A stretch of DNA of 64,000 nt from an uncultured Eubacteriales bacterium (lineage in GTDB: Bacteria; Bacillota; Clostridia; Christensenellales; Aristaeellaceae). The translations under genes and the position numbers were made by a program. The notes below the pieces were generated by a model that saw nothing but the letters and a program-made list of their open reading frames with translations, was not told the DNA's origin and did not search any database. The DNA lies in contig CACWZP010000008.1 of NCBI GenBank assembly GCA_902765395.1, positions 1 through 64,000 of the forward strand. The letters are read 5' to 3'. Positions 54,013 to 63,585 of the stretch are shown here, piece after piece. Numbering within the stretch: position 1 is the first letter of the stretch; each line of letters begins with the position of its first letter.

Positions 54013-54516
54013 ATGCAGCGTAGAGAAGAAGACAACAGATATCTGGAAAAGCTGGTTGCCGTCAACCGCGTTTCCAAGACCGTCAAGGGCGGCCGCAACA
54101 TGCGGTTCTCCGCTCTGATGGTGGTCGGCGATACCGAGAACCCCGGCACCGTCGGCTGCGGCATGGGCAAGGCGGTTGAAATCCCCGAGGCCATCCGCAA
54201 GGGCCTTGAGGACGCCAAGAAGTCCATGATCACCGTCCCGCTGAACGGCACGACCATTCCCCACGAGGTGGTGGGCGTGTTCGGCACCGGCAAGGTGAAG
54301 ATGCTCCCCGCTCCGGAAGGTACCGGCGTTATCGCCGGCGGCCCCGTGCGCGCCGTCCTGGAAGCCGCTGGCATCAAGGACATCGTGACCAAGAGCATCG
54401 GCTCCAACAACAAGATCAACATGGTTCGCGCCACCCTGGCGGGGCTGAAGCAGCTTCGCAGTGCCGAACAGGTTGCGGCTATGCGCGGCAAGTCCGTCGA
54501 AGAGCTGCTCGGTTAA
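54013..54516 (+). CDS. rpsE: 30S ribosomal protein S5
   Basis: 167 residues; [20 protein letters not shown] and [17 protein letters not shown] are family signatures. Decoding-fidelity protein. Confidence 0.98.
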   Translation: MQRREEDNRYLEKLVAVNRVSKTVKGGRNMRFSALMVVGDTENPGTVGCGMGKAVEIPEAIRKGLEDAKKSMITVPLNGTTIPHEVVGVFGTGKVKMLPAPEGTGVIAGGPVRAVLEAAGIKDIVTKSIGSNNKINMVRATLAGLKQLRSAEQVAAMRGKSVEELLG

Positions 54517-54530
54517 GGGGGTACAACGAT

Positions 54531-54713
54531 ATGAAGCTTAAGATTACGCAGACCAAGTCCACCATCGCTTGCCTGAAGGACCAGATCGCCACCATCAAGG
54601 CGCTGGGCCTGCACCGCATCGGCCACACGGTCGTGAAGGAAGACACGCCCGCCATCCGCGGCATGATCTTCAAGGTGAAGCACATGGTCAAGGTCGAAGA
54701 AGTTGCAGAATAA
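54531..54713 (+). CDS. rpmD: 50S ribosomal protein L30
   Basis: 60 residues, [29 protein letters not shown]. Complete small beta-alpha protein of the spc operon. Confidence 0.97.
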   Translation: MKLKITQTKSTIACLKDQIATIKALGLHRIGHTVVKEDTPAIRGMIFKVKHMVKVEEVAE

Positions 54714-54728
54714 GGAGGTCAGAACACC

Positions 54729-55169
54729 ATGAAACTTCATGATCTCAAACCCGCCGTGGGCGCTACCACGGCCCCGAAGCGCCTTGGGCGCGGCACGGGT
54801 TCCGGTCTGGGCAAGACCTCCGGTAAAGGTCACAAGGGCGCCAAGGCCCGCTCCGGCGGCGGCAAGCGGCCCGGCTTCGAGGGCGGCCAGATGCCCCTGA
54901 CCATGCGCCTGCCGAAGCGTGGCTTCACCAACAAGTGGCGCGTGGAATACGCGACCGTGAACGTCGAGCGCCTCAACATCTTTGAGGACGGCGAGGTCGT
55001 GACCCCCGTCGAGCTGATCGAGAGCGGCATCCTGAAGAACGTTCAGGACGGCGTGAAGATCCTCGGCAACGGCGAAATCACCAAAAAGCTGACCGTGAAG
55101 GCGACCAAGTTCACCGCCACGGCCAAGGAAAAGATCGAGGCAGCAGGCGGGAAAGTCGAGGTGTTCTGA
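54729..55169 (+). CDS. rplO: 50S ribosomal protein L15
   Basis: 146 residues. Gly/Lys-rich N-terminal tail ([20 protein letters not shown]) and a globular C-terminus. One base separates its stop from secY. Confidence 0.98.
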   Translation: MKLHDLKPAVGATTAPKRLGRGTGSGLGKTSGKGHKGAKARSGGGKRPGFEGGQMPLTMRLPKRGFTNKWRVEYATVNVERLNIFEDGEVVTPVELIESGILKNVQDGVKILGNGEITKKLTVKATKFTATAKEKIEAAGGKVEVF

Positions 55170-55170
55170 T

Positions 55171-56430
55171 ATGCTTGAGACATTGAAGAACGCCTGGAAG
55201 ATCCAGGACCTGCGCAAGAAGATCCTGTACACCCTGGGCATGCTGCTGATCTATCGGCTGCTGTGCTACGTGCCGACTCCCGGCGTCAACACCAGCCTGA
55301 TCGCCAGCGCCCTGGAGCGCTACAGCCTGCTGGGCTTCATCAACTCGATGACCGGCTCGGATCTTTCCAACTACACCATCATGGCCATGGGCATCACCCC
55401 GTACATCAACGCGAGCATCATCATGCAGCTGCTGTGCGTGGCGATCCCGAAGCTGGAGGAGCTGCAGAAGGAAGGCGAGGAAGGCCGCAAGAAGATCGCG
55501 CAGATCACCCGTTATGTCACGGTGGGCCTGGGCTTCGTGCAGGCCATCGCGCTGACCATCGGCCTCCATGCCAACGCCACCAACGGCTTCCTGGGCCTGC
55601 TGACCATCGGCTTCTGCCTGGCGGCCGGCACCGCGATCGCCATGTGGATGGGCGAGCGCATCACGGAGAACGGCATCGGCAACGGCATTTCCCTGCTGAT
55701 CTTCGCCGGCATCATCTCCAACCTGGCCCGCAGCGTGGGCACCAACGTGGTGAACATCTTCAGCCATCCTGAAGCGGTTCACATTCCCGCTGTCATCGCC
55801 TCCCTGATCGTGTTCATCATCCTCGTGGTGGGCATCGTGCTGGTGGACCTGGCCGAGCGCCGCATCCGCATCCAGTATGCCAAGCGCATGGTGGGCCGCA
55901 GGATGTACGGCGGCCAGAGTACCCACATCCCGCTGAAGCTGAACGCCTCCGGCGTGCTGCCGCTGATCTTCGCCAACGCGATCATGCAGTTCCCGGCCAC
56001 CATCCTGGCGTTCTTCCCGAACTCCGGCGCGAACCAGTGGTGGACGAGCCACGTCAGCTCCACCCACGCGCTGTACCAGATCATCTTCGCGCTGATGATC
56101 TTCGGCTTCACCTTCTTCTACTCTGAGATTTCCTTCAATCCCGTTGAGATTGCCAAGAACATCCAGAGCAACGGCGGCATGATCCCCGGCATTCGCCAGG
56201 GCAAGCCCACCAGCGACTACATCAAGAAGATCACCCGCCGGATCACCATGTTCGGCGCGATCTATCTGGCGGTCCTGGCCGTGATCCCGATGATCATCTA
56301 CTCGATCGCCGGCGTCAGCCTGCCCTTCGCGGCGAGCTCCCTGCTGATCGCGGTTTCCGTCGCCATGGAGACCATGCGCGAGCTGGAGAGCCAGATGCTG
56401 ATGCGCCACTACAAGGGATTTCTGAACTGA
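55171..56430 (+). CDS. secY: Preprotein translocase subunit SecY
   Basis: 419 residues with ten membrane segments. LMIYRLLCYVPTPGVN, TPYINASIIMQLL (plug and second helix region) and IPGIRQGKPTSDYI are conserved. Central channel of the Sec translocon, with SecE and SecG elsewhere. Confidence 0.98.
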   Translation: MLETLKNAWKIQDLRKKILYTLGMLLIYRLLCYVPTPGVNTSLIASALERYSLLGFINSMTGSDLSNYTIMAMGITPYINASIIMQLLCVAIPKLEELQKEGEEGRKKIAQITRYVTVGLGFVQAIALTIGLHANATNGFLGLLTIGFCLAAGTAIAMWMGERITENGIGNGISLLIFAGIISNLARSVGTNVVNIFSHPEAVHIPAVIASLIVFIILVVGIVLVDLAERRIRIQYAKRMVGRRMYGGQSTHIPLKLNASGVLPLIFANAIMQFPATILAFFPNSGANQWWTSHVSSTHALYQIIFALMIFGFTFFYSEISFNPVEIAKNIQSNGGMIPGIRQGKPTSDYIKKITRRITMFGAIYLAVLAVIPMIIYSIAGVSLPFAASSLLIAVSVAMETMRELESQMLMRHYKGFLN

Positions 56431-56447
56431 TCCCTGGAGGAAACCAT

Positions 56448-57068
56448 ATGAAGCTGATCTTTTTGGGCCCTCCCGGAGCCGGCAAGGGCACACAGGCGGC
56501 AGGAGTGAGCGCGCACCTGGGCGTGCCGCACATCTCCACGGGCGACATGTTCCGCTCCGCCATTCAGAACCAAACCCCCACGGGTATCGAAGCCAAGAAG
56601 TATCTGGACGCGGGCGAGCTGGTTCCCGACAGCGTGACCATCGCGATGGTGAAAGAGCGCCTGAGCATGGACGACGCCAGGAACGGCTACCTGCTGGATG
56701 GTTTTCCCCGCACGGTGGACCAGGCCATTGCGCTGGACGAGATCAGCGCGCCTGACGCCGTGGTGGATATCGACGTTCCCGATGAGCGGCTCATGAGCCG
56801 CCTCACCGGGCGTCGGATCTGTGGAAAGTGCCACGGCACATTCCACGTCTCCAAGCTCACCGATGAGCACACCTGCCCCATCTGCGGCGGCGAGCTCTAT
56901 CAGCGCAGCGACGACCACCCCGACACGATCTCGACCCGCCTGAAGGCCTATCACGCCTCCACCGAGCCGCTGATCGGGTACTACAAGGGCCTGGGCAAGC
57001 TGCGTCAGGTGAACGGAGACAGTCAACTGGAGGATGTGTTCAAGGCCATCCTCGCAACGCTGGAGTGA
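56448..57068 (+). CDS. adk: Adenylate kinase with zinc lid
   Basis: 206 residues. P-loop GPPGAGKGTQA, LDGFPRTVDQA, and a lid with four Cys (CGKC...CPIC) that binds zinc, the Gram-positive form. Interconverts AMP + ATP and 2 ADP. Confidence 0.97.
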   Translation: MKLIFLGPPGAGKGTQAAGVSAHLGVPHISTGDMFRSAIQNQTPTGIEAKKYLDAGELVPDSVTIAMVKERLSMDDARNGYLLDGFPRTVDQAIALDEISAPDAVVDIDVPDERLMSRLTGRRICGKCHGTFHVSKLTDEHTCPICGGELYQRSDDHPDTISTRLKAYHASTEPLIGYYKGLGKLRQVNGDSQLEDVFKAILATLE

Positions 57069-57071
57069 CAC

Positions 57072-57845
57072 ATGATCACAATCAAGAATGAATCACAGAT
57101 AGAGAAGATGCGCAAGGCCGGGGCGCTTCTGCACGAGGTGCTCGGGCTGGTGCGCGAAGCCATCGAGCCCGGCGTGACCACCCACTATCTGGACCAGCTG
57201 ACCGAAAGGCTGATCCGGGAGCGCGGCGCGATCCCGTCCTCGAAGGGATACCAGGGCTTTCCGTATTCGATCTGTGCTTCTGTGGATGATCAGGTGGTCC
57301 ACGGCTTCCCCAACAAGGAAAAGCTGCGCCGGGGGCAGCTGCTGAGCGTCGATTGCACCTGCATACTCGACGGCTGGCAGTCCGACAGCGCGTTTTCCGT
57401 GGTGGTGGGCGGCGGCAATGAAAAGAACCAACAGCTGGTGGATGTCACCGAAAGGTGCTTCTGGCTGGGGGCGCAGCAGGCGGTGGCCGGCAACCATTTG
57501 GGCGACATCGGCTACGCCGTGCAGACCTTCGCGGAATCCCACGGCTACGGCGTCATTCGCGACCTTTGCGGCCACGGCATCGGCACCGAGATGCACGAGG
57601 ATCCCAACGTGCCCAACTTCGGCCGGCCCCACAGGGGCGTGGTGCTGCAGCCGGGCATGACCATCACCATCGAGCCGATGATCTCCATGGGCACCTGGAA
57701 GGTGTGGCAGGAGGACGACGGCTGGACCATCATCACCCGGGACGGCAGCCCCTGCTCCCATTACGAGCACACGCTGCTGATCACCGACGGGGAACCGGAG
57801 ATCCTGTCCTACCCCGGCATGAAGGTGTCGGAGGTACTGAAATGA
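57072..57845 (+). CDS. map: Type I methionine aminopeptidase
   Basis: 257 residues. Metal ligands: two Asp in LSVDCTCILDG and DSAFS, His in CGHGIG, Glu in TIEPMIS and a late Glu in HYEHTLLI. Removes the initiator Met. It starts 3 bases after adk and overlaps the KOW gene by 4 bases. Confidence 0.96.
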   Translation: MITIKNESQIEKMRKAGALLHEVLGLVREAIEPGVTTHYLDQLTERLIRERGAIPSSKGYQGFPYSICASVDDQVVHGFPNKEKLRRGQLLSVDCTCILDGWQSDSAFSVVVGGGNEKNQQLVDVTERCFWLGAQQAVAGNHLGDIGYAVQTFAESHGYGVIRDLCGHGIGTEMHEDPNVPNFGRPHRGVVLQPGMTITIEPMISMGTWKVWQEDDGWTIITRDGSPCSHYEHTLLITDGEPEILSYPGMKVSEVLK

Positions 57846-58114
57846 ATAAGTTGCCGGTGGAGCTTGGCAGCATCGTCATTTCAAAGGCAGGCCGCGACCA
57901 GGGCCGCGCGTTCGTGGTCGTAGGGGAAGTGGACGACGACTTCGTGATGGTCGCCAACGGCGGCCTGAGGAAGATGGATCGCCAAAAGAAAAAGCGCCGC
58001 AAGCACCTGAAGCCCACGGGCAGAGTGGTGGCGGCGGTGGCCGAGCGACTGGCCTCGGGCCAGGCGATTGAAGATCATGAATTGCGCGACTGGTTGAGCG
58101 AGGAGGAGGAATAG
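57842..58114 (+). CDS. KOW-domain RNA-binding protein
   Basis: 90 residues. An N-terminal KOW motif ([21 protein letters not shown]), then a basic stretch ([14 protein letters not shown]) and an acidic end. It sits between map and infA, as in many Firmicutes. A ribosome-associated or rRNA-binding role is inferred. Confidence 0.88.
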   Translation: MNKLPVELGSIVISKAGRDQGRAFVVVGEVDDDFVMVANGGLRKMDRQKKKRRKHLKPTGRVVAAVAERLASGQAIEDHELRDWLSEEEE

Positions 58115-58115
58115 C

Positions 58116-58536
<421 letters not shown>

Positions 58537-58543
58537 TGATGCC

Positions 58544-58581
58544 AAACAGGCGGGGGAGCGAAGCTCCTCCGCCTGTTGTTT
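58544..58581 (+). terminator. Strong terminator ending the S10-spc superoperon
   Basis: AACAGGCGGGGGAGC-GAA-GCTCCTCCGCCTGTT (one G-T pair) followed by GTTT. It separates rpmJ from rpsM, which in most Firmicutes are in one transcript. Confidence 0.88.
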
Positions 58582-58771
58582 GAAACAGTGCACGATCAGC
58601 GAAAAGAACCTCATCCGTCTTTCGGCAAAATTGCAAGTAGTTTCACCGAAATCCACCTACCGCGGGCCTTACCGGCCCCATCTTGCAGAAAAATGTCCAC
58701 TGGACATTTTTCCGGGCGCTCAATGCCTCATCAGGGGAAGCCTTCGCTGGAAATCGTATGAGGATGGCGCG
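58582..58771. repeat. Spacer with E2 repeat
   Basis: GAAAAATGTCCA-C-TGGACATTTTTC (58688-58712) followed by GGCGCTCAA (58715-58723), with the same 2-base gap as copy E1 at 20982-21017. It lies next to the 3' end of the minus-strand membrane gene. Confidence 0.7.
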
Positions 58772-59245
58772 CTATGCGCGGCTGCGGTCATAGTCGGCGT
58801 CGCCAAAGGCCAGGATGCCCAGGAAGATGGGGGAAAGCAGGATCAGGCCCACGGCAAAGCCACCGCTCTTGCCGAAGCGCTTGGCCAGCTTGACCATGGC
58901 GATGATGCCGAGGACGGCGATGGCAAGATAGACGATGATGATTAGGAAGCCGCCTATTCCGGCCAGGGCGTTGGAATTGGCGCCTAAGCCGGCGCCGCTG
59001 ATGACTGCCACGGCGATAACGGCGAGAAAGGTGTAGATGAAGTACTTGGTTTCCCAACAGATTCCGTAGTACACATAGGCGTTGTAGATTGGGATCAGGC
59101 TCTTCCAGCCGGCCTCTCCGGCTTTCTCAAAGATGCGCCACATGCAGACGATGGCGAAGACTGCGAACGCGAGCATGACGACGACGTAGCCGGTGGTCAT
59201 ACCAGCCATCAGACCATAGGCAGAGCTGCTGTAGTTGTATCTCAT
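58772..59245 (-). CDS. DUF5684-like four-helix membrane protein
   Basis: 157 residues from the ATG at 59245 (GGAGG upstream). Membrane helices near 16-36, 74-92, 98-124 and 131-150; the EKAGEAGWKSLIPIYNAYVYY motif after the first helix is the family hallmark. Function unknown; often seen beside signal peptidase or secretion genes. It is transcribed against the ribosomal genes and interrupts the spc-alpha superoperon. Confidence 0.85.
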   Translation of the reverse strand: MRYNYSSSAYGLMAGMTTGYVVVMLAFAVFAIVCMWRIFEKAGEAGWKSLIPIYNAYVYYGICWETKYFIYTFLAVIAVAVISGAGLGANSNALAGIGGFLIIIVYLAIAVLGIIAMVKLAKRFGKSGGFAVGLILLSPIFLGILAFGDADYDRSRA

Positions 59246-59503
59246 GGGACACCCTCCTCCATTAAGACTGCGATAATTATACATTAATTTCCTGAAGGTG
59301 TCAATACCGGCATTTCGGCTCAAAGACAAACCTGAAAGCCACAAATATGAGCGCGAAAGATCAAACGCACCGGATACATCCACATCAGGGCATGAGCCTG
59401 CAGGAAATGATGCAATTCAGGGGCCTGCATCAAAATATAACGTGCAAATGCGTGAAATTTAACATACTGTGCTCAAATCATGTAAGAAGTGAAAGGGAAA
59501 ACG

Positions 59504-59512
59504 TGGTATAAT
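59504..59512 (+). promoter_or_regulatory. Extended -10 promoter of the alpha operon
   Basis: TGG-TATAAT at 59504-59512, no -35 visible. About 35 bases of AT-rich DNA precede it. Needed because a terminator and an opposing gene separate rpsM from rpmJ. Confidence 0.75.
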
Positions 59513-59742
59513 CATTTAGTCTGTGAGAATTTCGGAGCGGCTGACGCGCCTTACCCGCGCGTTTTCCGGGATTCTTTCACATATTCAGTCCGGGCGTTAC
59601 GCCAGACGCCGGGACGCAGGCGGGGGCCGCTTGGCTTCCGGTGCCGCCGCGAGGCGGGACTGATGCTGCCCAAACTATGTACGGGCAATATCGCCGGTTT
59701 TCAACACAAAGCATAGAAGCATGTTGGAGGTGCAAACAACAC
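59513..59742 (+). other. Leader of the alpha operon
   Basis: About 220 GC-rich bases that fold in several hairpins, for example CGGGCGTTACGCCAGACGCC and TGCCGCCGCGAGGCGGGA. Possible autogenous control site for S4. The region 59246-59503 upstream holds the 5' side of the membrane gene and no other ORF. Confidence 0.5.
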
Positions 59743-60114
59743 ATGGCACGAATTGCTGGTGTCGACCTTCCCAGGGAGAAGCGAATCGAGATCGCCCTGA
59801 CGTACATCTACGGCATTGGCCGTAACATCGCGGACGATATCATCGAGGCCACGGGCGTGAACCCGGACACCCGGGTGAAGGACCTGACCGAAGAGGATAT
59901 CGGTAAGCTGCGCGACTACATCGACCACAACGTCAAGGTTGAGGGCGACCTGCGCCGCGAAGTTTCCATGAACATCAAGCGCCTGATGGAGATCGGCTGC
60001 TATCGCGGCCTGCGCCATCGTCGCGGTCTGCCCGTTCGCGGTCAGAATACCAAGCAGAATGCCCGTACCCGCAAGGGCCCGAAGAAGCAGGCTGCCGGTA
60101 AGAAGAAGAAGTAA
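59743..60114 (+). CDS. rpsM: 30S ribosomal protein S13
   Basis: 123 residues from the ATG at 59743 ([17 protein letters not shown]), GGAGGTG upstream. [21 protein letters not shown] is conserved. Contacts P-site tRNA. Confidence 0.98.
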   Translation: MARIAGVDLPREKRIEIALTYIYGIGRNIADDIIEATGVNPDTRVKDLTEEDIGKLRDYIDHNVKVEGDLRREVSMNIKRLMEIGCYRGLRHRRGLPVRGQNTKQNARTRKGPKKQAAGKKKK

Positions 60115-60153
60115 GAATCTCATCGCTTAATAACTTAGGGAGGAATAAACGCT

Positions 60154-60552
60154 ATGGCAAAGCCGAAGCTGAAAAGGGTTACCCGCAAGCGCCGCGAGAA
60201 GAAGCTCGTGGAGCGCGGCGCGGCCCATATTCGCTCTTCTTTCAACAATACCATCGTGACGATCACGGACACCGCCGGCAACGCGCTGAGCTGGGCCTCC
60301 GCTGGCGGACTGGGTTTCCGCGGCAGCAAGAAGTCCACGCCCTTCGCCGCGCAGAGTGCCGCTGAGACCGCCGCGAAGGCCGCCATGGAGTATGGCCTGA
60401 AGACCGTCGAGGTCTATGTCAAGGGCCCCGGCTCCGGGCGTGAAGCCGCTATCCGTTCGCTGCAGGCCGCCGGTCTGGAAGTGAACATGATCAAGGACGT
60501 GACGCCCATCCCCCACAACGGATGCCGCCCGCCCAAGCGCAGAAGAGTATAA
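60154..60552 (+). CDS. rpsK: 30S ribosomal protein S11
   Basis: 132 residues; [20 protein letters not shown] and the end [16 protein letters not shown] are signatures. Platform protein. Confidence 0.98.
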   Translation: MAKPKLKRVTRKRREKKLVERGAAHIRSSFNNTIVTITDTAGNALSWASAGGLGFRGSKKSTPFAAQSAAETAAKAAMEYGLKTVEVYVKGPGSGREAAIRSLQAAGLEVNMIKDVTPIPHNGCRPPKRRRV

Positions 60553-60571
60553 TTGAGAGGAGAAACCGGAC

Positions 60572-61168
60572 ATGGCTAAGAATACACAGCCCGTTCTGAA
60601 AAGATGCAAGGCGCTGGGTCTGTCTCCTGCGGTGCTTGGTTACTCCAAGGAGACCAATCGCAATCCCAAGCCCCAGATGCGTCGCAAGCAGTCTGAATAT
60701 GGCAAGCAGTTGATGGAAAAGCAGAAGGTCAAGTTCATCTATGGCGTTCTGGAAAAGCAGTTCTATCATTACTATGAGATGGCCGAGCGCAAGCGCGGCA
60801 TCACCGGCGAGATCATGCTCCAGTACCTGGAGCGCCGCCTGGACAACGTGGTGTTCCGCATGGGCTTCGCCGCCACCCGCCGCGAGGCGCGCCAGCTGGT
60901 GAACCACGGCCACTTCACCGTGAACGGCAAGCGCTGCAACATCCCCTCCGCCATGGTCAAGCCCGGCGACGTCATCGCCGTGTGCCAGAAGAGCCAGGCT
61001 TCCGTGAAGTTCAAGGGCCTGCTGGAGGAGTACGGCAAGAAGACCGTGCCCCAGTGGATCGAGAAGGCCGCGGATTCCTTCGAGGGCAAGATCACCGCGA
61101 TGCCGAGCCGCGAAGACATTGACTATGAGGTTTCCGAGAACCTGATCGTCGAGCTGTACTCCCGCTAA
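60572..61168 (+). CDS. rpsD: 30S ribosomal protein S4
   Basis: 198 residues with a C-terminal S4 RNA-binding domain (RLDNVVFRMGFAATRREARQLVNHGHF). No zinc Cys cluster at the N-terminus. Its position between rpsK and rpoA is the Clostridia order. Confidence 0.98.
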   Translation: MAKNTQPVLKRCKALGLSPAVLGYSKETNRNPKPQMRRKQSEYGKQLMEKQKVKFIYGVLEKQFYHYYEMAERKRGITGEIMLQYLERRLDNVVFRMGFAATRREARQLVNHGHFTVNGKRCNIPSAMVKPGDVIAVCQKSQASVKFKGLLEEYGKKTVPQWIEKAADSFEGKITAMPSREDIDYEVSENLIVELYSR

Positions 61169-61180
61169 TTGCTTGGGCAT

Positions 61181-61327
61181 GTTTCTGAAGTCGGTGAAGC
61201 CATTGACGGCATCTCTTCCGCAGTTTCCGTGTTATCGCCCCTCGACTTACCTCCAGTAAGCCTTCGGGACGATGCCTTGAAACAGCGAAAGATCTGCTCG
61301 CCACTCGATTCACCTCGTTTCAGAAAC
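61181..61327. repeat. 147 bp inverted-repeat element between rpsD and rpoA
   Basis: GTTTCTGAA (61181-61189) and TTCAGAAAC (61319-61327) are terminal inverted repeats, extended imperfectly by GTCGGTGAA and TTCACCTCG. Inside, GGCATC pairs with GATGCC and CTTAC-CTCCA-GTAAG is a hairpin, so the whole element folds as a long imperfect palindrome. It looks like a non-autonomous MITE-like insert, or a conserved RNA. The rest of the 270-base spacer is an open leader of rpoA. Confidence 0.75.
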
Positions 61328-61438
61328 CTACCCTCTTGACAGAAGGCAATGCCCTGGTGCGCGACCGATTCGCAGCAGCCAAGGGCCAGCACCGCTTCGA
61401 CCGGCAAGGCGAAGCGACAGGAGAGGAGGAAACGCTGA

Positions 61439-62410
61439 GTGATCGATCAAATCGAAAAACCCAAAATTGAGCGTGTAGAAGTCGGCGAGAACAACCGTTA
61501 CGGAAAGTTTGTCGTGAATCCCCTGGAGCGCGGCTTCGGCCAGACCCTGGGCAATTCTCTGCGCCGCGTGCTGCTGAACTCGCTGCCCGGCGTGGCCGCC
61601 ACGAGCGTCCGCATCGAGGGCGTTCAGCATGAGTTTTCGACCGTTCCCGGCATGAAGGAAGATGTTGCGGAACTGATCCTTAACATCAAGCTTCTCTCTG
61701 CGAAACTCTTCACGGACAACCCCAAGGTTGTCTCCATCGATGCGCATGGTCCCTGCGAGATCACCGCGGGCGACATCAAGGCGGACGACGAAGTGGAAAT
61801 CGTCAACCCCGAACTGCACATCGCTACGCTTTCCGAGGGCGCGCACCTGCAGTGCCAGATCACCCTCGAGAAGGGAAGAGGCTATGTTTCCGCAGAGCGG
61901 AACAAGCAGCTCGCAATGGAACGCAACAAGGTGGCCGGCATGCCCATCGGCGTGATTCCGGTGGATTCCATCTTTACGCCCATCCGCAAGGTGAGCTATT
62001 CCGTTGAAGACACCCGCGTGGGCCAGGTTACCGACTACGATAAGCTGACCATCGAAGTGTGGACCAACGGCTCGATCCTGCCCAAGGAGGCGCTGGCCTC
62101 CGCGGCGCAGATCCTTACGAACAACATGCGCCTGTTCATCGACCTGACGGTGAACGTCGTCCGCGTCGATTACAACGAACCGGAGATCGACGACAAGAGC
62201 AAGGTCCTGGAGATGACCATCGAAGAGCTGGATCTCTCCGTCCGTGCGTTCAACTGCCTGAAGCGCGCCGGCATCAACACGGTTGCCGAGCTGGTGCAGC
62301 GCAATCAGGAGGACATGATGAAGGTGCGCAACCTCGGCAAAAAGTCGCTTGAAGAGGTGGAACAGAAGCTGATCGCTCTGGGCCTGAGCCTCAAGACGAG
62401 CGAAGAATAA
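61439..62410 (+). CDS. rpoA: DNA-directed RNA polymerase alpha subunit
   Basis: 323 residues, GTG start at 61439, 8 bases after GGAGAGGAGG. N-terminal dimerisation domain ([22 protein letters not shown]) and the C-terminal DNA/activator-binding domain ([39 protein letters not shown]). Confidence 0.98.
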   Translation: MIDQIEKPKIERVEVGENNRYGKFVVNPLERGFGQTLGNSLRRVLLNSLPGVAATSVRIEGVQHEFSTVPGMKEDVAELILNIKLLSAKLFTDNPKVVSIDAHGPCEITAGDIKADDEVEIVNPELHIATLSEGAHLQCQITLEKGRGYVSAERNKQLAMERNKVAGMPIGVIPVDSIFTPIRKVSYSVEDTRVGQVTDYDKLTIEVWTNGSILPKEALASAAQILTNNMRLFIDLTVNVVRVDYNEPEIDDKSKVLEMTIEELDLSVRAFNCLKRAGINTVAELVQRNQEDMMKVRNLGKKSLEEVEQKLIALGLSLKTSEE

Positions 62411-62450
62411 CCGGGACTGAATGATTTAAGCATCAAGGGAGGAACCAGAA

Positions 62451-62960
62451 ATGGCCAATCGCAAGCTGGGTCGGCCGACCGACCAGAGGATGGCGATGCT
62501 TCGCAACCAGGTGACCAATCTGATCTGGTACGGCAGGATCGAAACCACTCTGGCGCGCGGCAAGGAAGTTCAGTCTCTGGCTGAGCACCTCGTGACCATC
62601 GCCATGCGTCAGTGTGATAACACCATCGAAGTGACCAAGAAGCACATGAACGACAAGAAGCAGGTTGAGGAGCTGACCGTGCAGAACGACAGCCCCGAGC
62701 GCCTGGCTGCCCGTCGTCAGGTCATGCGCTATCTGTACGACATCCCCGCCGTCCAGAACGAGGGCGAGGACAAGGAAGATTTCAAGAAGCGCCAGAAGGA
62801 CGTCAAGCACCAGGTCGTCGAGAAGCTGTTCCGCGAGATCGCGCCGAAGTACAAGAAGCGCGCCGAGGAAAAGGGCCAGGGCGGCGGGTACACCCGCATC
62901 GTCAAGAAGGGCCCCCGTCGCGGCGATGCCGCCGAGATGTGCATCCTGGAGTTCATCTGA
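62451..62960 (+). CDS. rplQ: 50S ribosomal protein L17, long form
   Basis: 169 residues against about 120 in E. coli and B. subtilis. Start [20 protein letters not shown], end MCILEFI. A charged insertion (about 62-135: [32 protein letters not shown]) accounts for the extra length; such long L17 proteins are known in Clostridia. Last gene of the alpha operon. Confidence 0.96.
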   Translation: MANRKLGRPTDQRMAMLRNQVTNLIWYGRIETTLARGKEVQSLAEHLVTIAMRQCDNTIEVTKKHMNDKKQVEELTVQNDSPERLAARRQVMRYLYDIPAVQNEGEDKEDFKKRQKDVKHQVVEKLFREIAPKYKKRAEEKGQGGGYTRIVKKGPRRGDAAEMCILEFI

Positions 62961-62970
62961 CGGAATCACA

Positions 62971-63013
62971 ACAACCCACCTTTGCCATGGGCATGGGTGG
63001 GTTGTTTCGTTTT
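62971..63013 (+). terminator. Terminator of the alpha operon
   Basis: CAACCCACC...GGGTGGGTTG arms around TTTGCCATGGGCAT, followed by TTTCGTTTT. Confidence 0.85.
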
Positions 63014-63047
63014 GGCGGGGTGGGGCAATGCGGTTATATGAACAGAA

Positions 63048-63144
63048 AGAGATCCTTCGACTGCGCTGGCGCTGCGCACAGGATGACACGAATCCTTATT
63101 GATGTCATTCTGAGCGAAGGCGAAGCCGAAGTCGAAGAATCCTT
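63048..63144. repeat. Inverted pair of the 'GTCATTCTGAGCGAAG' repeat
   Basis: GATCCTTCGACTGCGC to AGGATGACACG (63050-63090) is inverted relative to GTCATTCTGAGCGAAGGCGA to GTCGAAGAATCCTT (63104-63144). This is a widespread bacterial intergenic repeat type. The area holds no gene. Confidence 0.7.
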
Positions 63145-63189
63145 CTTAACGATAAGGCTTTGGGGTAAGAGGGGCTGCCGATCCAACGC

Positions 63190-63573
63190 CTATGGCAGCG
63201 CCACGCCCCACAGGCGGTTCAGCGATACCAGGAGCACCGGCTTGCCGCAGATCGTCCCGGGCAGGGCGGTCGCCCGCTGGGTGACCACGATCACCGCGTC
63301 CAGGTCGTCCGACTCCAGATAGCGCCGAAGCTGCTCGGTCAGCTGGGACGTGGCCGGGCGGCCCTTCTTCACCTCGATGCCCACGCGGCCTACGCGAAAG
63401 TCGATGCGGCGGCGGGGACCCAATTTGTATTCGTGGGCGTACTCCAGCCCCGCCCCGGCCAGCGCTTCGGCCACGGCGGCGTGGATGTCGTATTCCTCCG
63501 GCTGGGCCGGCACGCGCACGGCGGCGAGGGCAGATATGACGCGGGCAATGGATTGTTCGAGGGCTTCAGTCAT
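63190..63573 (-). CDS. Small PD-(D/E)xK nuclease-like protein
   Basis: 127 residues. An N-terminal helix region, then YKLGPRRRIDFRVGRVGIEVKKGRP, where D of RIDF and the E-x-K of IEVKK match the PD-(D/E)xK active-site spacing, then a helix and VIVVTQR. Related stand-alone domains occur in defence and repair systems, but also as orphan genes. The stop lies next to a repeat; the start is 10 bases from the GNAT stop, so the two may be one transcript. Confidence 0.65.
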   Translation of the reverse strand: MTEALEQSIARVISALAAVRVPAQPEEYDIHAAVAEALAGAGLEYAHEYKLGPRRRIDFRVGRVGIEVKKGRPATSQLTEQLRRYLESDDLDAVIVVTQRATALPGTICGKPVLLVSLNRLWGVALP

Positions 63574-63585
63574 GGGCGGCTCCTG

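Noticed and set aside
61336-61341. TTGACA as a separate rpoA promoter
   Set aside because: No -10-like hexamer lies at 16-18 bases.
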